Assembly: GCA_008704415.1 (NCBI GenBank)
Contig: VXIS01000372.1
Location: 1 to 43,354, forward strand
DNA: 43,354 bases
Direction: 5' to 3'
DNA from: Sphaerosporella brunnea
Lineage: Eukaryota; Ascomycota; Pezizomycetes; Pezizales; Pyronemataceae
Shown here: positions 1 to 11,030 of the stretch, piece after piece
How the letters are laid out: the number at the start of each line of letters is the position of its first letter
Numbering within the stretch: position 1 is the stretch's first letter
Translations under genes and position numbers: made by a program
Notes under the pieces: generated by a model
The model's input: only the letters and a program-made list of their open reading frames with translations
Databases searched by the model: none
What the model was told of the DNA's origin: nothing

Positions 1-1943
1 GCCTGCCATCGATCGGAGCAGCGTCGTCCAGGGCCGAGGGAAGAGTCGCCCGGCGTGCGCGTGTGACCGACGGATGGCTGGTCGCTTGCTGCCTGCCAAC
101 GAACGAACGAACGAACGAACGAACGGACGAATCCCACGCCTCGCTGCGCCCACGCCCGCCGAACCAGCACCGCCGTCGCAAATGAAAATGAGAATGTGTC
201 AGCCGTGGCGTGTTTGACTTCTGGCCCGGCTGGCGGTGCGCGTCGATTGGATTGAGAACATCCCCTCCTGCTCCTGCCTCCTGCTCCTCCTCCTCCTGAT
301 CCGCTTTCGCTGTGGCCTCGGTGGTCGCTGCTGCTGCTGCTCCTCGCCTAGCGCGTGCATTGCCGACTCGCCGAAACCCGGAAGCGATATTGACGAAAAG
401 GAAAGGAAAGGAAAGGGAAGGGAAGGGAAGGGAAGGGAATTCCCGGGCTAAAATGGACGAGCGTCGCGGTCATGTACGTGTGGATGTGTGTATGTATGTA
501 TGCATGACTGCGCGATTTGTAAAGCGGGGCGGAGAAAGAAACGAAAAGCCGCAGCACGGACAAAACGGAACAAACGAAACGAACCCAGGGATTCGACCTA
601 CATTGGACATGCCGTACATGGTGCGCGCGCGGTGCCTCTGAACGGGTGCCATCGCTGCGTCAGGGGCGAGTGTCGGTTTGAGCGTTTGCTGGGTGAAGCG
701 TTCGAGGGAGACGATGCGATCGCGGGGTGGGTAGGTGGGTAGGCAGGAGCGGTCGGTCGGTCGGTCGTGGTGAGTGGTTGAGGCGCTTTTCTCTCGGAAC
801 GCGTTTGATGGGGAACGCGATGGACGATGGATGGGATGGCAAACAGCGACGATGACGACGGAGGGGGAGAGAGAGGCGTAAATGTACGGAGAGGCTGGTG
901 GGGGTTGAATTCGACTGGAGGATGTTTCGATTCTCTTTCCTTTCTTTTCTTTTTTCGTTTGCGGGGCGGTGGTGATGGTGGTGATGACGATGACGGTGAT
1001 GCGGAGTGCGCGTTATCGGGGGGGGGGGGCGATATCGGCGATGATTGATTTCCACCAGCACGGAAACGAACGGATAAACGAATCGATGCGTGGACGGATC
1101 GATTCACTTATATTTATTGGAGGGACAACGAATTCAAAGCGACGCCTCGAGTTGGTGGATCAGCAAAACGGAGAGATTCGCTCGCTGCGAATGGATTCTC
1201 CACGTTGTGCTGCTACTCTACTCGTGCCCGTGACTCTGACTGCATCACCATCTCGATCGCCAGAATTGGATGTGCATAGCTTCCTCGCGACGGAAAGATA
1301 ATTCCGACCAGGACAGCCGTGGTCAGTCTGTCCTCACCTCCGAGACGCTGCAAATCGCCGCCGCCGTGCGGCTCTGCAGCTGTGCGACTTGAGTGAGTCA
1401 CGGTGAGTGGCTGCTCGCTCGCAACTTCAATTTGGATAGTAACTCCATATTTGCATTGACTGTGTCGGAAAGCGGTGCAGATGTATCGATATGCTTGTCT
1501 CTGGTCATGAAATATGATTCGTTTTTGATGCTGGAGCAAAACTGTTTTGTCATCAAGGCTGGTGACGCAGGTTTCAGTGACCGAACATGCGCAGCGGCGA
1601 ATCTTCCATCGTTTATCATTCGAGCTCTGCGCACGATCACCACCACCACCACTGCTTTCCAATGCACAGCTACCAATGGACTCGTCCAAACCCCCCTTCA
1701 AATGCATCATCCGTGCTGTTCGATCCAGTCCCGCCCGTTTTCACGCATTCCCCGCATCCACCCCCTCACGTGCGCGGTGACATCAGAACCTCGGTTGCGT
1801 GTTCACATGCCAGTCGCGGCGGCAACGTGATCACCACCGAAAAACTCTTTCCCCAGATCCCCCCCCCCCCCCCCCACATTCCCCCCGACAACCCCGCCCG
1901 CCCGCCCACCATCTCTGTAAATTGACCTCCCCACCACCGTTGC
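1..1943. other. Gene-free upstream region with simple repeats
   Basis: I see no convincing gene here. The open frames are built from simple sequence. Visible tracts are a GAAC tetranucleotide array (about 98-124), a GGAAA/GGGAA purine tract (about 399-441), GGTC repeats (about 751-768), a run of 12 G (1018-1029) and a run of about 16 C (1859-1874). The last few hundred bases are pyrimidine-rich and probably hold the promoter and 5' leader of the ABC transporter gene that starts at 1944. Confidence 0.6.
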
Positions 1944-4288
1944 ATGGCCGCCCAATCCAAGCTGTCCCTGCCCTCCGACCGCTCGCTCTCCGTACTGCTC
2001 TCGCGCGCCTCGAGCTCCTACCTCAAGCACCGCTCAAAGATCTCGCGCGCCGTCTACCTGACCCTCTTCGTCGCCCTCGCGAACCGCGTCCGCAATGCGG
2101 TCAACGAGCAGAAAGCGGCAGCCGCGCGCCAGCGCCATCGCGAGTCGTCGTCCGCCGGCAAGACCACCGCTGCCGGCGTCGATCCGGGCAGGAGAAAAGT
2201 CGAGCTCAACCGCGAGTTTTTCCGTAACCTGTTTCGCCTGCTGAAGATCGTGATACCGGGCGTGCGGAGCAAGGAGATGAGGCTGTTGGTCTCGCACAGC
2301 GTATTCCTGGTCATCAGGACGCTGCTGTCGCTCTACGTGGCCGAGCTGGACGGGAAGCTGGTCAGCGCGTTGGTCAGAGGGAAGGGGAAGGACTTTTTGC
2401 TCGGCATTGCGTGGTGGATGGTGGTTGCCGTCCCGGCGACCTTCACAAACTCCATGGCACGTGTATCCATCCATCTCCGTCCCGCGCGAGGGGAAGCTGA
2501 CGGGATAGCTGTCCTACCACCAATGCAAGCTGGCCCTGCAATACCGAACGAGATTGACCCGATACATCCACGACAAATACCTCTCCCAGATGACCTTCTA
2601 CGCGCTCGGCAACCTCGACGACCGCATCAAGAACGCGGACCAGCTGATCGCCGTCGACGTTTCCAAGTTCTCAAACTCCCTGGCCGAGCTCTACTCCAAC
2701 CTCGCCAAGCCCGTCCTCGACATGTACATCTACAACTGGCAGCTGTCTCGGAACGTGGGCGGGGAGGGTTTGTTCGCCATGGCCCTGCTGGTCCAGGTCT
2801 CGGCGAACATCATGCGCGTGCTGACTCCGCCGTTCGGAAAATACGTCGCCGACGAAGCGCGGCTGGAAGGGGAGTACCGCTTCTCGCACTCCCGGCTGAT
2901 CGACAACTCGGAGGAAATCGCCCTGTACGGCGGCCACGAAAGCGAAAAGACCACGCTGGACAAAGGCTACTTCACGCTGATAAAGCACGTCAACTACATC
3001 CTTCGCCGCCGGCTGTACCACGGCATGATGGAGGACTTCGTGATCAAGTATTTCTGGGGCGCTCTTGGCCTGGTGCTTTGCTCGGTGCCGGTCTTCATCG
3101 CGATTCCGGGCGTGCCCGCCGCTACCTTGGGGGACCGTACGGAAGCCTTCGTCACCAACCGCCGGCTGCTCCTCAGCTCCTCCGACGCCTTCGGCCGCGT
3201 GATGTTCTCCTACAAAGAAATCACCGAGCTCGCAGGCTACACCTCGCGCGTCTCCGGCCTGTTGGACGTGATCGACGACATCCACCGCGGCCACTTTGAG
3301 AAGAAATTGGTATCCTCCGCCTCCACCGAGGCCAACGCCGCTATCCTCTCCGGCAGAGGGATCGTCACCGAAGGCACCGACATCGAATTCAAAAACGTCC
3401 CCATCGTATCCCCCAACGGAGATGTCCTGGTCCGCGCCCTCACCTTCTCTGTCCGCCCGGGACAGCACCTCCTGATCGTCGGCCCGAACGGCTGCGGAAA
3501 ATCCTCCCTCTTCAGAATCATGGGTGGCCTCTGGCCCGTCTACGGCGGCGAGGTGACGAAGCCCCCGCCGGAGGAAATCTTCTACATCCCGCAGCGGCCT
3601 TACATCTCCCGCGGCAGTCTGCGCCAGCAGATCATATACCCCGACTCGACGCTCGACATGGCGCGGCGCGAAGTCACGGACTCGGATCTGTTCGGAATCC
3701 TGCAAACGGTCGGCATCGAAGGAATCGTCACCGACGGCTGGGACGAGGAAAGGGAATGGCGCGAGGTTTGGAGCGGCGGAATCCAGCAGCGTGTAGCTAT
3801 GGCGCGACTTTTTTATCATCGCCCGAAATAGTACCCCCCCCTCTCCTCCCCCTTCAGCAAACAGTGTTAACACGACCAGCGCTATCCTCGACGAATGCAC
3901 CTCCTCGCAAGACCTCGCCACCGAGAAAACGCTCTACGACACTGTCAAATCCCTCGGCATAACCCTCATCACCGTCTCCCACCGCCGCAGTCTGTGGACG
4001 TACCACGACAACATCCTGCAATTCGACGGCCAGGGCGGATACGTCTTCACCAAGCTTGACGCCGAGAAACGGTTAAAGCTCGAAGACGAGAAGGAGGAGA
4101 TTGAGCTACAGCTGAGAGCCGTGCCGGAAATGGAGCGGCGCATTGAGGAGCTTGAGGCTGTGGTTAGGGAGCGGATGGCGCAGGCGGAGGCGCAGGCGGA
4201 GGCGGAGGCGGAGGTGGAAGGCGACGAGGAGGAGGGATTTTGGACGCCCCATCCTGGCACCACGGATGGGGTTCGGAGTCCTGTGTAG
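1944..4288 (+). CDS. Peroxisomal ABC half-transporter, ABCD family (Pxa1/Pxa2-like)
   Basis: ABCD transporters import long-chain acyl-CoA into peroxisomes for beta-oxidation. Three exons fit best: 1944-2456, 2509-3830 and 3880-4288, giving 747 residues. Exon 1 encodes the N-terminal membrane part. Residues 304-315 ([12 protein letters not shown]) are the conserved ABCD EAA-like loop. Walker A is GPNGCGKS (496-503), the signature is WSGGIQQR (592-599), Walker B is AILDECTS with D616/E617, and the switch His is H646. The Walker B exon joins exactly (RPK-Y-AILDE) over a 49-nt intron. Intron 1 appears to start with GC (2457-2508): this join keeps the family spacing NS-(8 residues)-LAL, whereas a GT site at 2463 would add two residues. 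The C-terminus is acidic and Ala/Glu-repetitive ([13 protein letters not shown]). It could be the Pxa1 or the Pxa2 orthologue; I cannot tell which. Confidence 0.93.
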
Positions 4289-4949
4289 GCGATACCAGGT
4301 TTTTGGTTGGTTTTGGGGGTGGTGCGTACATTAGAATTGAAGTTGCGCTTGCCTTGCACAGGGGAACGAGTGAGCAGCTGTGATTTGATTCGCCAAGCCA
4401 GGTACTTACAAAGAGTAATACTTCACTTGCATGCAATTCCTCATCACCAAGAACGATGGCGTTGGATGGAAGACGTCGCTTCCCGAGCTGCAAGTATATG
4501 CTGGCGGGCGGGCGCTTTGGCGGCGGGCGGCGGCGAGGTTGTCGGTTGGCCGGCCGTTTTGCATGGAGTTCTACACCTTATGGCTGGCTACTGAGGTAGT
4601 GTGGGCTTTGCACGATGGGGGGAGACCTGGAAAATAGATCTCGCGCGTAATACGCTGTTTTTGAATTTTTTCTGGGGGTGTAAGAACCGTTTTTTTTTTT
4701 TTTTTTTTTTTTTTTACTGCCTTGAATTACTTGAAAACGTGAAGCTGGAAGGCGGTGTTTCGGAAGGCGGGTTTGGGTGCGGCCCCGCCGGCTTTGGCAT
4801 ACTTCTTCTGCTTCTTCTTCTGCTTCTGCTTCCGCCCGCCTCGTCACGCAATACAAACACATTTTTTTTTTTTTTTTTTTTTGACTCCAGATGCAACTGG
4901 AGTCTCAGCCTGGAGAGCTTGCGTTCCGGATAACGCCAGGCCGTTGGCT
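4289..4949. other. Downstream region with poly-T tracts and hairpin
   Basis: No supported gene. Two long T runs (about 4690-4715 and 4862-4882) bracket a 145-bp segment. Read on the minus strand, this segment encodes a Lys/Gln-rich stretch ending at a stop, but I see no upstream exon. Directly after the second T run lies a perfect 8-bp stem (GACTCCAG ... CTGGAGTC, about 4883-4904). T runs of this kind could be poly(A) tails of minus-strand retrosequences. Confidence 0.4.
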
Positions 4950-5595
4950 AGACGTCGCCATGAACCCATATAATTTTGTTTTGCCGTACTCGACTCTATC
5001 AACTTCAACAGCGTGAACTCAACATAGAGACTACCTACCTACCTACACGTCAGGCGCCATTGGTTGGTGGCTCGTCAAGTGGCCCCTCTGTTGGTCCGCG
5101 ATAGGTTGTGCGGACACCCCGAGCGCTGAACAAACCCCACCCCATCCGTCACGCAAAACAGCTCAGCGCCACCTGAACCGCGTCTCAAACCTCGGGTTTA
5201 CACCTGTGCTACCGCTGAGGAAGCAAACACGATATGCTCGACGATATGGGGGGGTTGCCGTTCACACCGGCTTTTGTCGGCGGAGACGTGCTTGCAGCAT
5301 ATGCAGATTTTACCGCAGAGATGCGGCGGGATCCCCCAGGCTTTTCAACGACAAGGACGTGGAACTTGACGCGATGAGTGGAAACATGCAGGAGGAGGAT
5401 GCGTATGGAGGAGCGGGGTTGGCAGCGAGAGGAAAAGAGCAGCTGAACGCCGAGCTGGAGCTGGAGGTGCAGGCGGAGGCGCAACCGTCAGTGGTCGAGT
5501 GACGCTTGATGTATCTTGCCAGATACCCCGGAATAGGCTTTGACCTCTATTCTCCCCTCTTTTCCTCTTGTCTTTTGATGGCGGTGCACCCGAAA
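4950..5595 (+). repeat. Dispersed repeat, copy A (second copy at 28573-28920)
   Basis: The segment at about 4959-5071 contains a MITE-free block (ATGAACCCATATAATTTTG, then CTATCAACTTCAACA, ACTACCTACC and GGCGCCAYTGGTTGGT) that recurs in the same order at 28579-28728. A second shared block at about 5545-5592 (CCTCTTGTCTTTTGATGGCG) recurs at about 28890-28915. Copy A carries about 450 bp between the two blocks; copy B carries about 160 bp. The repeat has a CTAC microsatellite in both copies. Confidence 0.75.
5234..5502 (+). other. Possible small broken gene (two overlapping open frames)
   Basis: An ATG at 5234 opens 47 codons that read like protein (MLDDMGGLPFTPAFVGGD...) and stop at 5377. A second frame then continues to a stop at 5502 with an acidic tail (LNAELELEVQAEAQ). 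No intron of normal length joins them, so a frameshift is more likely than splicing. I recognise no domain. It lies inside the insert that separates the two blocks of repeat copy A. Confidence 0.2.
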
Positions 5596-6601
5596 TACGT
5601 TTTCCGGTTCTTGATGGGTAGCACATCAACGTTGTCGCTCTACTAACGCCGAGCCGCGTTTCTTTACCAAAACCAGCACTCCATATGCAGCCATACTTTT
5701 TTCATCCACACAGTCACAGGGCACGCTGACAGCTGACCTCTTTCTGCAGCTTCAACAGCAGTCTCGCTTGCGTAGCGGTGTAGAGAACTGTCACCGTCGT
5801 TTGCATCTGGAAAACTCGGTTCTGGTCACAGCATGATGTTTGCATCCGCTCTCGATTGCGTGCTGGTGGTGGTTGGATAGAGCTCGCAACACGAGCACTT
5901 TGGTGCTGACTGTACAGACGAGTTGCGCAGCCGGGCGGGCGGGCCGGGGGGGGGGGGGGGGTAATCGAAAGCTTGATTGACAGCTGATGGTGAAGATGCC
6001 CACTTCTTTGTGCGAAATGGCTCCCGTGCCCATGTGCAAAACGCCACGGCACGGAGAGAAGCCGCGTTCGGTTCCTGCGGGGATTTGGCTTGCCGCTGCC
6101 GACTCACGGTGGGGTTGGGGGGGGGGGGGGCGTTGCAGTTTTGACGAGCAGACGTGAATAATAGCAGTGGTGTAAACGGAATCGGAGCCCCCTCGCGGCG
6201 GTGGCCGGCTCAGTTCTCGGGGTTCCCATGAATTTTGGTCGTTGAAGGAGGGGATCATGGTGGCTCGCTCGCTTGCTCGCTGCGAGGCGCCGCAAACAAA
6301 AGGGTATGTCGCACTTGTGTAATGCCGCTCTTGCGTAATCATTTACTGCGGCATCTTGGGCATCGGGAAAAAATCATGGTAAAGTTGGGGCGTTTAACCC
6401 ATTCATCGAGTAGATGAACACGCGTTCTCGTGTGTTTGTTGCCCGATGGAGGAGAACTTCTGAGTCACAGAATATAACTCGCGTTCCTCCATCATTACCG
6501 TACAATTCTGGGACCGCACTTGCAAACGTTGCGGTAATGCTAGGCGGCGTACTACCCGCTCTGGCCGGTGTCGGCAAGATCAGTGGCATGTGCGAGAGGT
6601 A
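5503..6601. other. Gene-free stretch with homopolymer runs
   Basis: I see no gene. Open frames are short and overlap on both strands. There are long G runs at about 5947-5961 and 6116-6130 and a C-rich word on the complementary strand. The right edge is the TA target site of the transposon relic that begins at 6602. Confidence 0.5.
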
Positions 6602-7433
6602 TGGTGCCGGCAGGCTTAAACCGTGAACCAAGCAGGGGGGGGTTTTGAAACACCTGTTACCCGGCTGCAATCGAGCGAGTGATTGTCAATGACCACCCGC
6701 ATCGCGATAATTCGATACGGGCGCTCCTCAATGCATAAAAAATCCACTGGCAACAGCACTCACTGAAAAAACTGAAGCTGCCTTCCTCAAGCTTTAGGAA
6801 CGGCGAGACCTCACACGCAAACCCCGTGCAGAATTACCTTATGGAGGAGAACAAGGCACGCTGAGGCGCAGGCTGCAGCTGGGGCGACGGTCGATGAAGA
6901 ACCTGTAGCGATAACAGAGACAACATTCCAAAGGAGTTCAATGCTGTAAGGAAGATGATAATCTGGATCTAGCCTGTTTGAAACAATGCGATCGCTGCGC
7001 CAGAGGTGTGATTGCTCAAGAGCAGGACTTCAAACAAAAGGCCCAGCCTGAAGAGGAGATCCTAAAGCGTGGCCACATCTGCATCTTCTTACCCAAACTT
7101 CACCCTGAAACTGACCCCATTGAGTACCACTGGGGGCAACAAAGGTGTTCCCAAGGAAGAAATGTGGGTATACCCAGAGTGTGCTTCGCGAAACAGCAGT
7201 TCCTCAGGGTTTGAAGGCGTATTCTGGACGCCGACCCTCCTGGCGATGTTTATGGGACCCAGCAATCTACCGAAAAGGTGTTAGCGCCTTAAATACCAGC
7301 ATTCGGGGTTGAGCTTCGGCCGTTGATTGTGACGCGAGGCATCAGAGAATATCACTCGCTCGCTTGCAGCCGGGTAACAGGTGTTTCAAAACCCCCCCCC
7401 CTGCTTGGTCACGGTTTAAGGCTGCCGGTACCA
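6602..7433 (+). mobile_element. Tc1/mariner-like DNA transposon relic with long terminal inverted repeats
   Basis: Left arm 6602-6683 and right arm 7350-7433 are inverted copies of each other over about 82 bp with few mismatches and a variable G/C run. The ends read TGGTGCCGGCAG and TGGTACCGGCAG. The element is flanked by TA on both sides (6600-6601, 7434-7435), as expected for Tc1/mariner insertions. The interior carries a decayed DDE transposase fragment. The total length of 832 bp is too short for a full transposase, so this is a deleted, inactive copy. Confidence 0.8.
6978..7214 (+). pseudogene. Decayed DDE transposase fragment
   Basis: The frame contains CIFLPKLHPETDPIEYHWG, which matches the last catalytic block of fungal DDE transposases (the pattern xFLPKFHxELNPIExxWG). 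The residues before it (QDFKQKAQPEEEILKRGH) fit the stretch that normally precedes this block. Earlier parts of the enzyme and the first catalytic Asp residues are missing or unreadable, and stops close the frame on both sides. It lies within the 82-bp inverted repeats, so it is the remnant of that element's own transposase. Confidence 0.65.
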
Positions 7434-8092
7434 TACATACCTTGCGAAATGACAGATACCGCCATTGCACAGCTACCCAACACTGGGCCGAGGAAAGGGT
7501 TTGGAATTGGACCACAGTGTGCAAGCATGCTTCCGCGGGAGCCCGGAAACCCGCGTCGGTCGTCCGTGAGCGTGTGAACGACGCCCGAGCAAGGTGGGTG
7601 GAAGCGATCCGGTTTCGGGTGCTTGCACGTTGGTGGCGAGGCTTGAATCTACCTCCCTAATCTAGTCAGCCACCTCGAGCCACCAATCCCTCATAGTCGG
7701 CCCAGCTCCAACGTGTTGTTGACCCGGGACATCGCGACCACAACAATGAAAGTGGAGAAAATGGCTTTGTGGATTTGTAGAGAAGCACCTTGCCTAATAA
7801 TCTGCGATGTCAAAAATAAATTATAGCTGGCTGTGACAGAGATAGCACTGGAAATCTTGCGGGGCGAGCCTAAATGATCGAGTGAGATCATATGTACATA
7901 AGCACCCCAGATCACTCGAAGATACCGTATTAGGCTTAGTCGATCGGCAAAATGAAGGGGCTGGTTGCCCACGGAAACGTGTTGATGTTACGATCACTCC
8001 ATCGCACTCCATTGTATGACGGGTCTGGTAAACATCGCAGGACTGTGTCGCTTATAGTAGTTGTTTCTAGCAATTTCTTGGTCTTTGTGCTG
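7434..8092. other. Gene-free stretch
   Basis: No supported gene, RNA gene or clear repeat boundary. Open frames are under 100 codons and none resembles a known family. Confidence 0.45.
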
Positions 8093-8390
8093 GTTTTTTT
8101 TTGTTTTCATCATATTGTATTCGGCCGCTTGCGGCCATGACATATGGGGGAAGAAGAGGCTATGCTACTCCCCCGGATCACAGAGGACCCGCTGCCGAGC
8201 CCCGGCCCTTCTGAGGAAATAGACGAAGGGAAATCGCACCAGGTTTTGTAATCGTACCAAGGGAATTCGTAAAAAGGGAGAGAAAGGAGATAGAGGTCGT
8301 TGCATGAGGCCCTGGTCGGGCCGGCAGCCAACTTTGGTCGCGCGGAGGAAATGCATCCACCTCGGTAGTTAACCTGCCGGCGGATGATGG
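8093..8390 (-). repeat. Retroelement-like dispersed repeat, copy 1
   Basis: Read on the minus strand, this segment ends in an A-rich tail (about 8093-8118) preceded by CGGCCGAATACA. It shares ordered words with the segment at 25000-25235: ATTCGGCC/GGCCATG, CTTCTGAGGAAATA, ATCGTACCAAGG and GGAGATAGA. A third, shorter relative lies at 10300-10445. The A-rich 3' tail suggests a SINE or a truncated non-LTR element. No coding domain is visible. Confidence 0.55.
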
Positions 8391-8650
8391 CCAGCGTTTC
8401 ATACCTCCATCGGCTTTGGTGGCGTCTTTTGTGCTGGTTATGTATGTGATTCTTTGCTTTTCACTCGGGATCAGGGGTTATGCATATCTCACCTGCATAA
8501 CCAGCGGAACTCCATGTTTGGTGAACCCGAGGGTTAGGGGTTCTCTCGGAGAGCAGCTCTACCCGATCAGCTGGCCCTTCGATAAGCGACACCTCACCCA
8601 CAAGAGTCGAATACCATCACCAACACCACCAGCACCACCACCCCACCGCA
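8391..8650. other. Upstream region of the DUF2470 gene
   Basis: Contains no gene. The last 60 bases before the ATG are rich in CACCA words, typical of a fungal 5' leader. Confidence 0.4.
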
Positions 8651-9392
8651 ATGGCCTCCTCCGACGCCGCCACAATCGCCCGAGTATGCCAGCACATGAA
8701 CAATGACCACGCCGATGCGCTCTGCGACTACGCACGGTACTATGCCCGGCTGCCGACGTCGCTGGCAAAGACGGCCCGACTGACCACGCTGTCGACGACG
8801 AAGCTTACGCTGACCATCACCTCGTCCCACGGCGGAACAAGCGAGGTCAACATCCCGCTGTCGCCGCCGATGGAAAGCCTGCTCGAGTCGAGGGAGCGGC
8901 TGGTCGCGATGGCTCACGAGGCTGCCGAGGGACTGGGGAGAAGTAGGTACAAGGTCACGAGATTTGTGTTGCCGGATCCGGTCGGCGTTGCTGTCGTCGC
9001 CGCGGTCGGATTCGGGTATTGGTCGTTCTGGAATGCGAGCGCTGTGTTTGCGAGGGGCGGCTTCGTCAAGGAGTATGTCTCGCGCAGTCCCCTTCTCGCG
9101 CAACGCTGCTAAATGCAATTGCAGGAAAATCTTCCTCGGCGGTTTAGATTCTGTCTCCGCTCTGCTGGAAAAGTACGGCGGAATGCTGTTCTGGGGAGTC
9201 CTGGCGATTCATGCGGTCGAGTGTGTGTGGATTCACAGGAGCAGACTGAGGAAGCACGGAGTGCCCACTGCATCGTCGTTGTGGTGGAAGTGGATTCTCA
9301 TGACTTTCTTCGAGGGGGTGGGATCCGTCAGGCGGTTTGAGCGCGAGGTGCGGCGGCTGGAGGAGGAGGCGGCCAGCCGAAAGGATCATTAG
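8651..9392 (+). CDS. DUF2470-domain integral membrane protein
   Basis: Two exons, 8651-9072 and 9125-9392, give 229 residues. The intron starts GTATGT and ends GCAG, and the join makes a Glu codon (VKE-KIFLGG). The N-terminal half is a DUF2470 domain with the typical HMNNDH motif (residues 15-20). In other proteins this domain resembles the C-terminal part of haem-utilisation and FMN-binding split-barrel proteins, but its role in fungi is unknown. The C-terminal half has about three hydrophobic segments (near residues 107-135, then LFWGVLAIHAVECVW and SSLWWKWILMTFFEG), like DUF4499. The tail is charged and Arg/Glu-rich. The next gene starts 128 bp downstream on the same strand. Confidence 0.88.
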
Positions 9393-9520
9393 CGGGCGTG
9401 ATTGTTTATACCTAGAGTAATACACTATTTGGGCTGCCAGCCCGCGTCGATCCAGCTCGATCAACAGCCGAGAAGCTGACATCTACATATCCCTGCTATC
9501 TGGCACTTTCATTCCCAGCC

Positions 9521-10167
9521 ATGTGGCTTGACGCTCTGCCTTCTGTGTGGCGCAAATCCATGGGCAACGTACTTAGCCGGAGGCTGTCAGATCCATCGCT
9601 GCCTCCAGAGCCGCTCCTCCCCGCACCCTCAATGTCGCACGAGTTGCCCGTCACGTCCAGCCCATCAACCGCGGAAGACAGTTTCCACGCGCTCGTAGTC
9701 GACAGCAGTTTGCCGCCCCCGCTCGGCCTTCCGTCCTTCTCCGCTAACAGCACACAGACGCCGTCCACTGCAAGGTAATGTGCAAACTCCTGCAGCGGCT
9801 GGGGTGTGCCGACGCCGCCACGGCTGCGACGCCGGACGAAGCGATCAGCCTGCTGCGCTCGGCGGAGCTTAAGCGGCCGCACGTCATCTTCATGTCGGTG
9901 TCGCTGTCGCCGTCGCCGGAGAAGGTGTACGACGCGGCGCGCAAGATGCGCAGCGGCCTCATGGGGCGCGAGTTCGACTGGTTGGCGTCGGTGCCGATCG
10001 TGGCGCTCGGCCACCCGAACGTCCACTTGTGCGAGCAGCGGTGCAGCCGGGCTGGCATGGATGACTTTATCACGAAGCCGCTGAGGTTGTGGGATTTGGT
10101 CTGCGTGGTTAGGAAGTGGTGTTTCGGTGAAGACGTAGCGGCGTTGGCCTTGGAAGCGGCGGGCTAG
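9521..10167 (+). CDS. Small response-regulator-like protein with degenerate receiver domain
   Basis: Two exons, 9521-9707 and 9758-10167, give 198 residues. The 50-nt intron (GTTTGC ... CACACAG, branch CGCTAAC) is fixed by the join VVDS-N-AVHCKVMCKLL, which rebuilds the start of a receiver domain. Residues 1-55 are a Ser/Pro-rich leader. The receiver covers about 56-185. Of the phosphorelay residues, D61 and K169 remain, but the second acidic residue is S62, the phospho-acceptor Asp is S109 (IFMSVSLS) and the conserved Thr/Ser is G147. It therefore cannot accept phosphate in the usual way and is best called a pseudo-receiver. No kinase or DNA-binding domain is attached. It may work as a docking or constitutive form; this is inference. 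Confidence 0.82.
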
Positions 10168-10299
10168 GTTTTTCTAAGGGATGGAGATGTGTTGTCGATA
10201 CCACGTAGACCTGAATATCCACAGCGTGATTTCGGGCGCGCTTGTTTCCTTTTCTTCTTCTCCTTTCCTTCTTTCCCTTTGATGCTTGTCCTTTCCTTG

Positions 10300-10445
10300 G
10301 TGTGTGTCACGAATTTCCTTGGTGCGAGTCTCATCATCATCATCACCGGTCACGCCCGTCTGTGGACACCTGAGGTCCAAGGGTAGACTTTTTTCGTATA
10401 TAACCATATGTCATGCCGAATACATTATGATTAAAACAAACAAAA
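10300..10445 (+). repeat. Retroelement-like dispersed repeat, copy 3 (short)
   Basis: CACGAATTTCCTTGG at about 10308 and the tail ATTATGATTAAAACAAAC at about 10427-10443 match words in the same order at 25071-25232. The middle is diverged. The copy lies just downstream of the pseudo-receiver gene and may provide its 3' end. Confidence 0.5.
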
Positions 10446-10613
10446 TCGGGCGCGCTTGACGATCTCGTGAGCACTGGAAAATGGTACGTAATCTGCAATC
10501 CGGCCTTGTACGTGCTTGAACTTCAGACATATATGACCTCCGCTCAAACACATCGGTTTCCAGACTGCCCGCAGATACTGCTTTTGTGCCTCCGGACCTG
10601 GTGGTTTCGTGGA

Positions 10614-10698
10614 GAGCGCCCTTTCTCGCCCTTTCTCGCCCTTGTTGCCCTTGCCTATTCTCGCCCTTGCCCTTTCTTGCCCTTTCTTGCCTTTCACT
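10614..10698. repeat. Short tandem repeat (GCCCTTTCTC-like)
   Basis: About eight imperfect copies of a 9-11 bp unit (CTCGCCCTT / CTTGCCCTTT) lie in tandem upstream of the MFS gene. It is pyrimidine-rich on the + strand. Confidence 0.7.
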
Positions 10699-11030
10699 AA
10701 TCCGGCGGGCCTGCACTGTCCACACCGAGCGGTGCTCCACAGTATCTATCAGCCGGACGGGTGTTATTCGTGGCCGTAAAACTTGCCGTGATTCAGGAGT
10801 GCATACAGAAGCGGAGTGCATATTATCTAATCGCATCTGACATTCCCAGCACAGCATCTCACCCACCCCCACCAACCCCACGAGTGGCATGCATGCAGCT
10901 GCATGCAACCCAACGCAGTGGCTTGAGTAATTAAACCGTGCAAGCATGTGGGCAAAAGGAAGCAAAATCCAAATCAACTGAAAACCCCCCCGCTCCTCCC
11001 CCGAACAACGAAACCCGTCGGCACAAATAT
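10699..11030. other. Upstream region of the MFS gene
   Basis: No gene is supported. A frame open from a GTG at 10938 runs into the MFS gene, but the residues before the ATG at 11031 are polar and unlike the family. Confidence 0.4.

Noticed and set aside
598..1107. 169-codon minus-strand frame
   Set aside because: Made of Pro/Ser/Arg/Lys simple sequence from microsatellites; no domain or splice context.
3861..3870. CAGTGTTAAC resembling a hAT end
   Set aside because: Lies in intron 2 of the ABC gene; no partner end or target duplication.
4716..4861. Lys/Gln-rich minus-strand exon-like stretch between T runs
   Set aside because: Ends at a stop and looks protein-like, but no acceptor, start or upstream exon is found.
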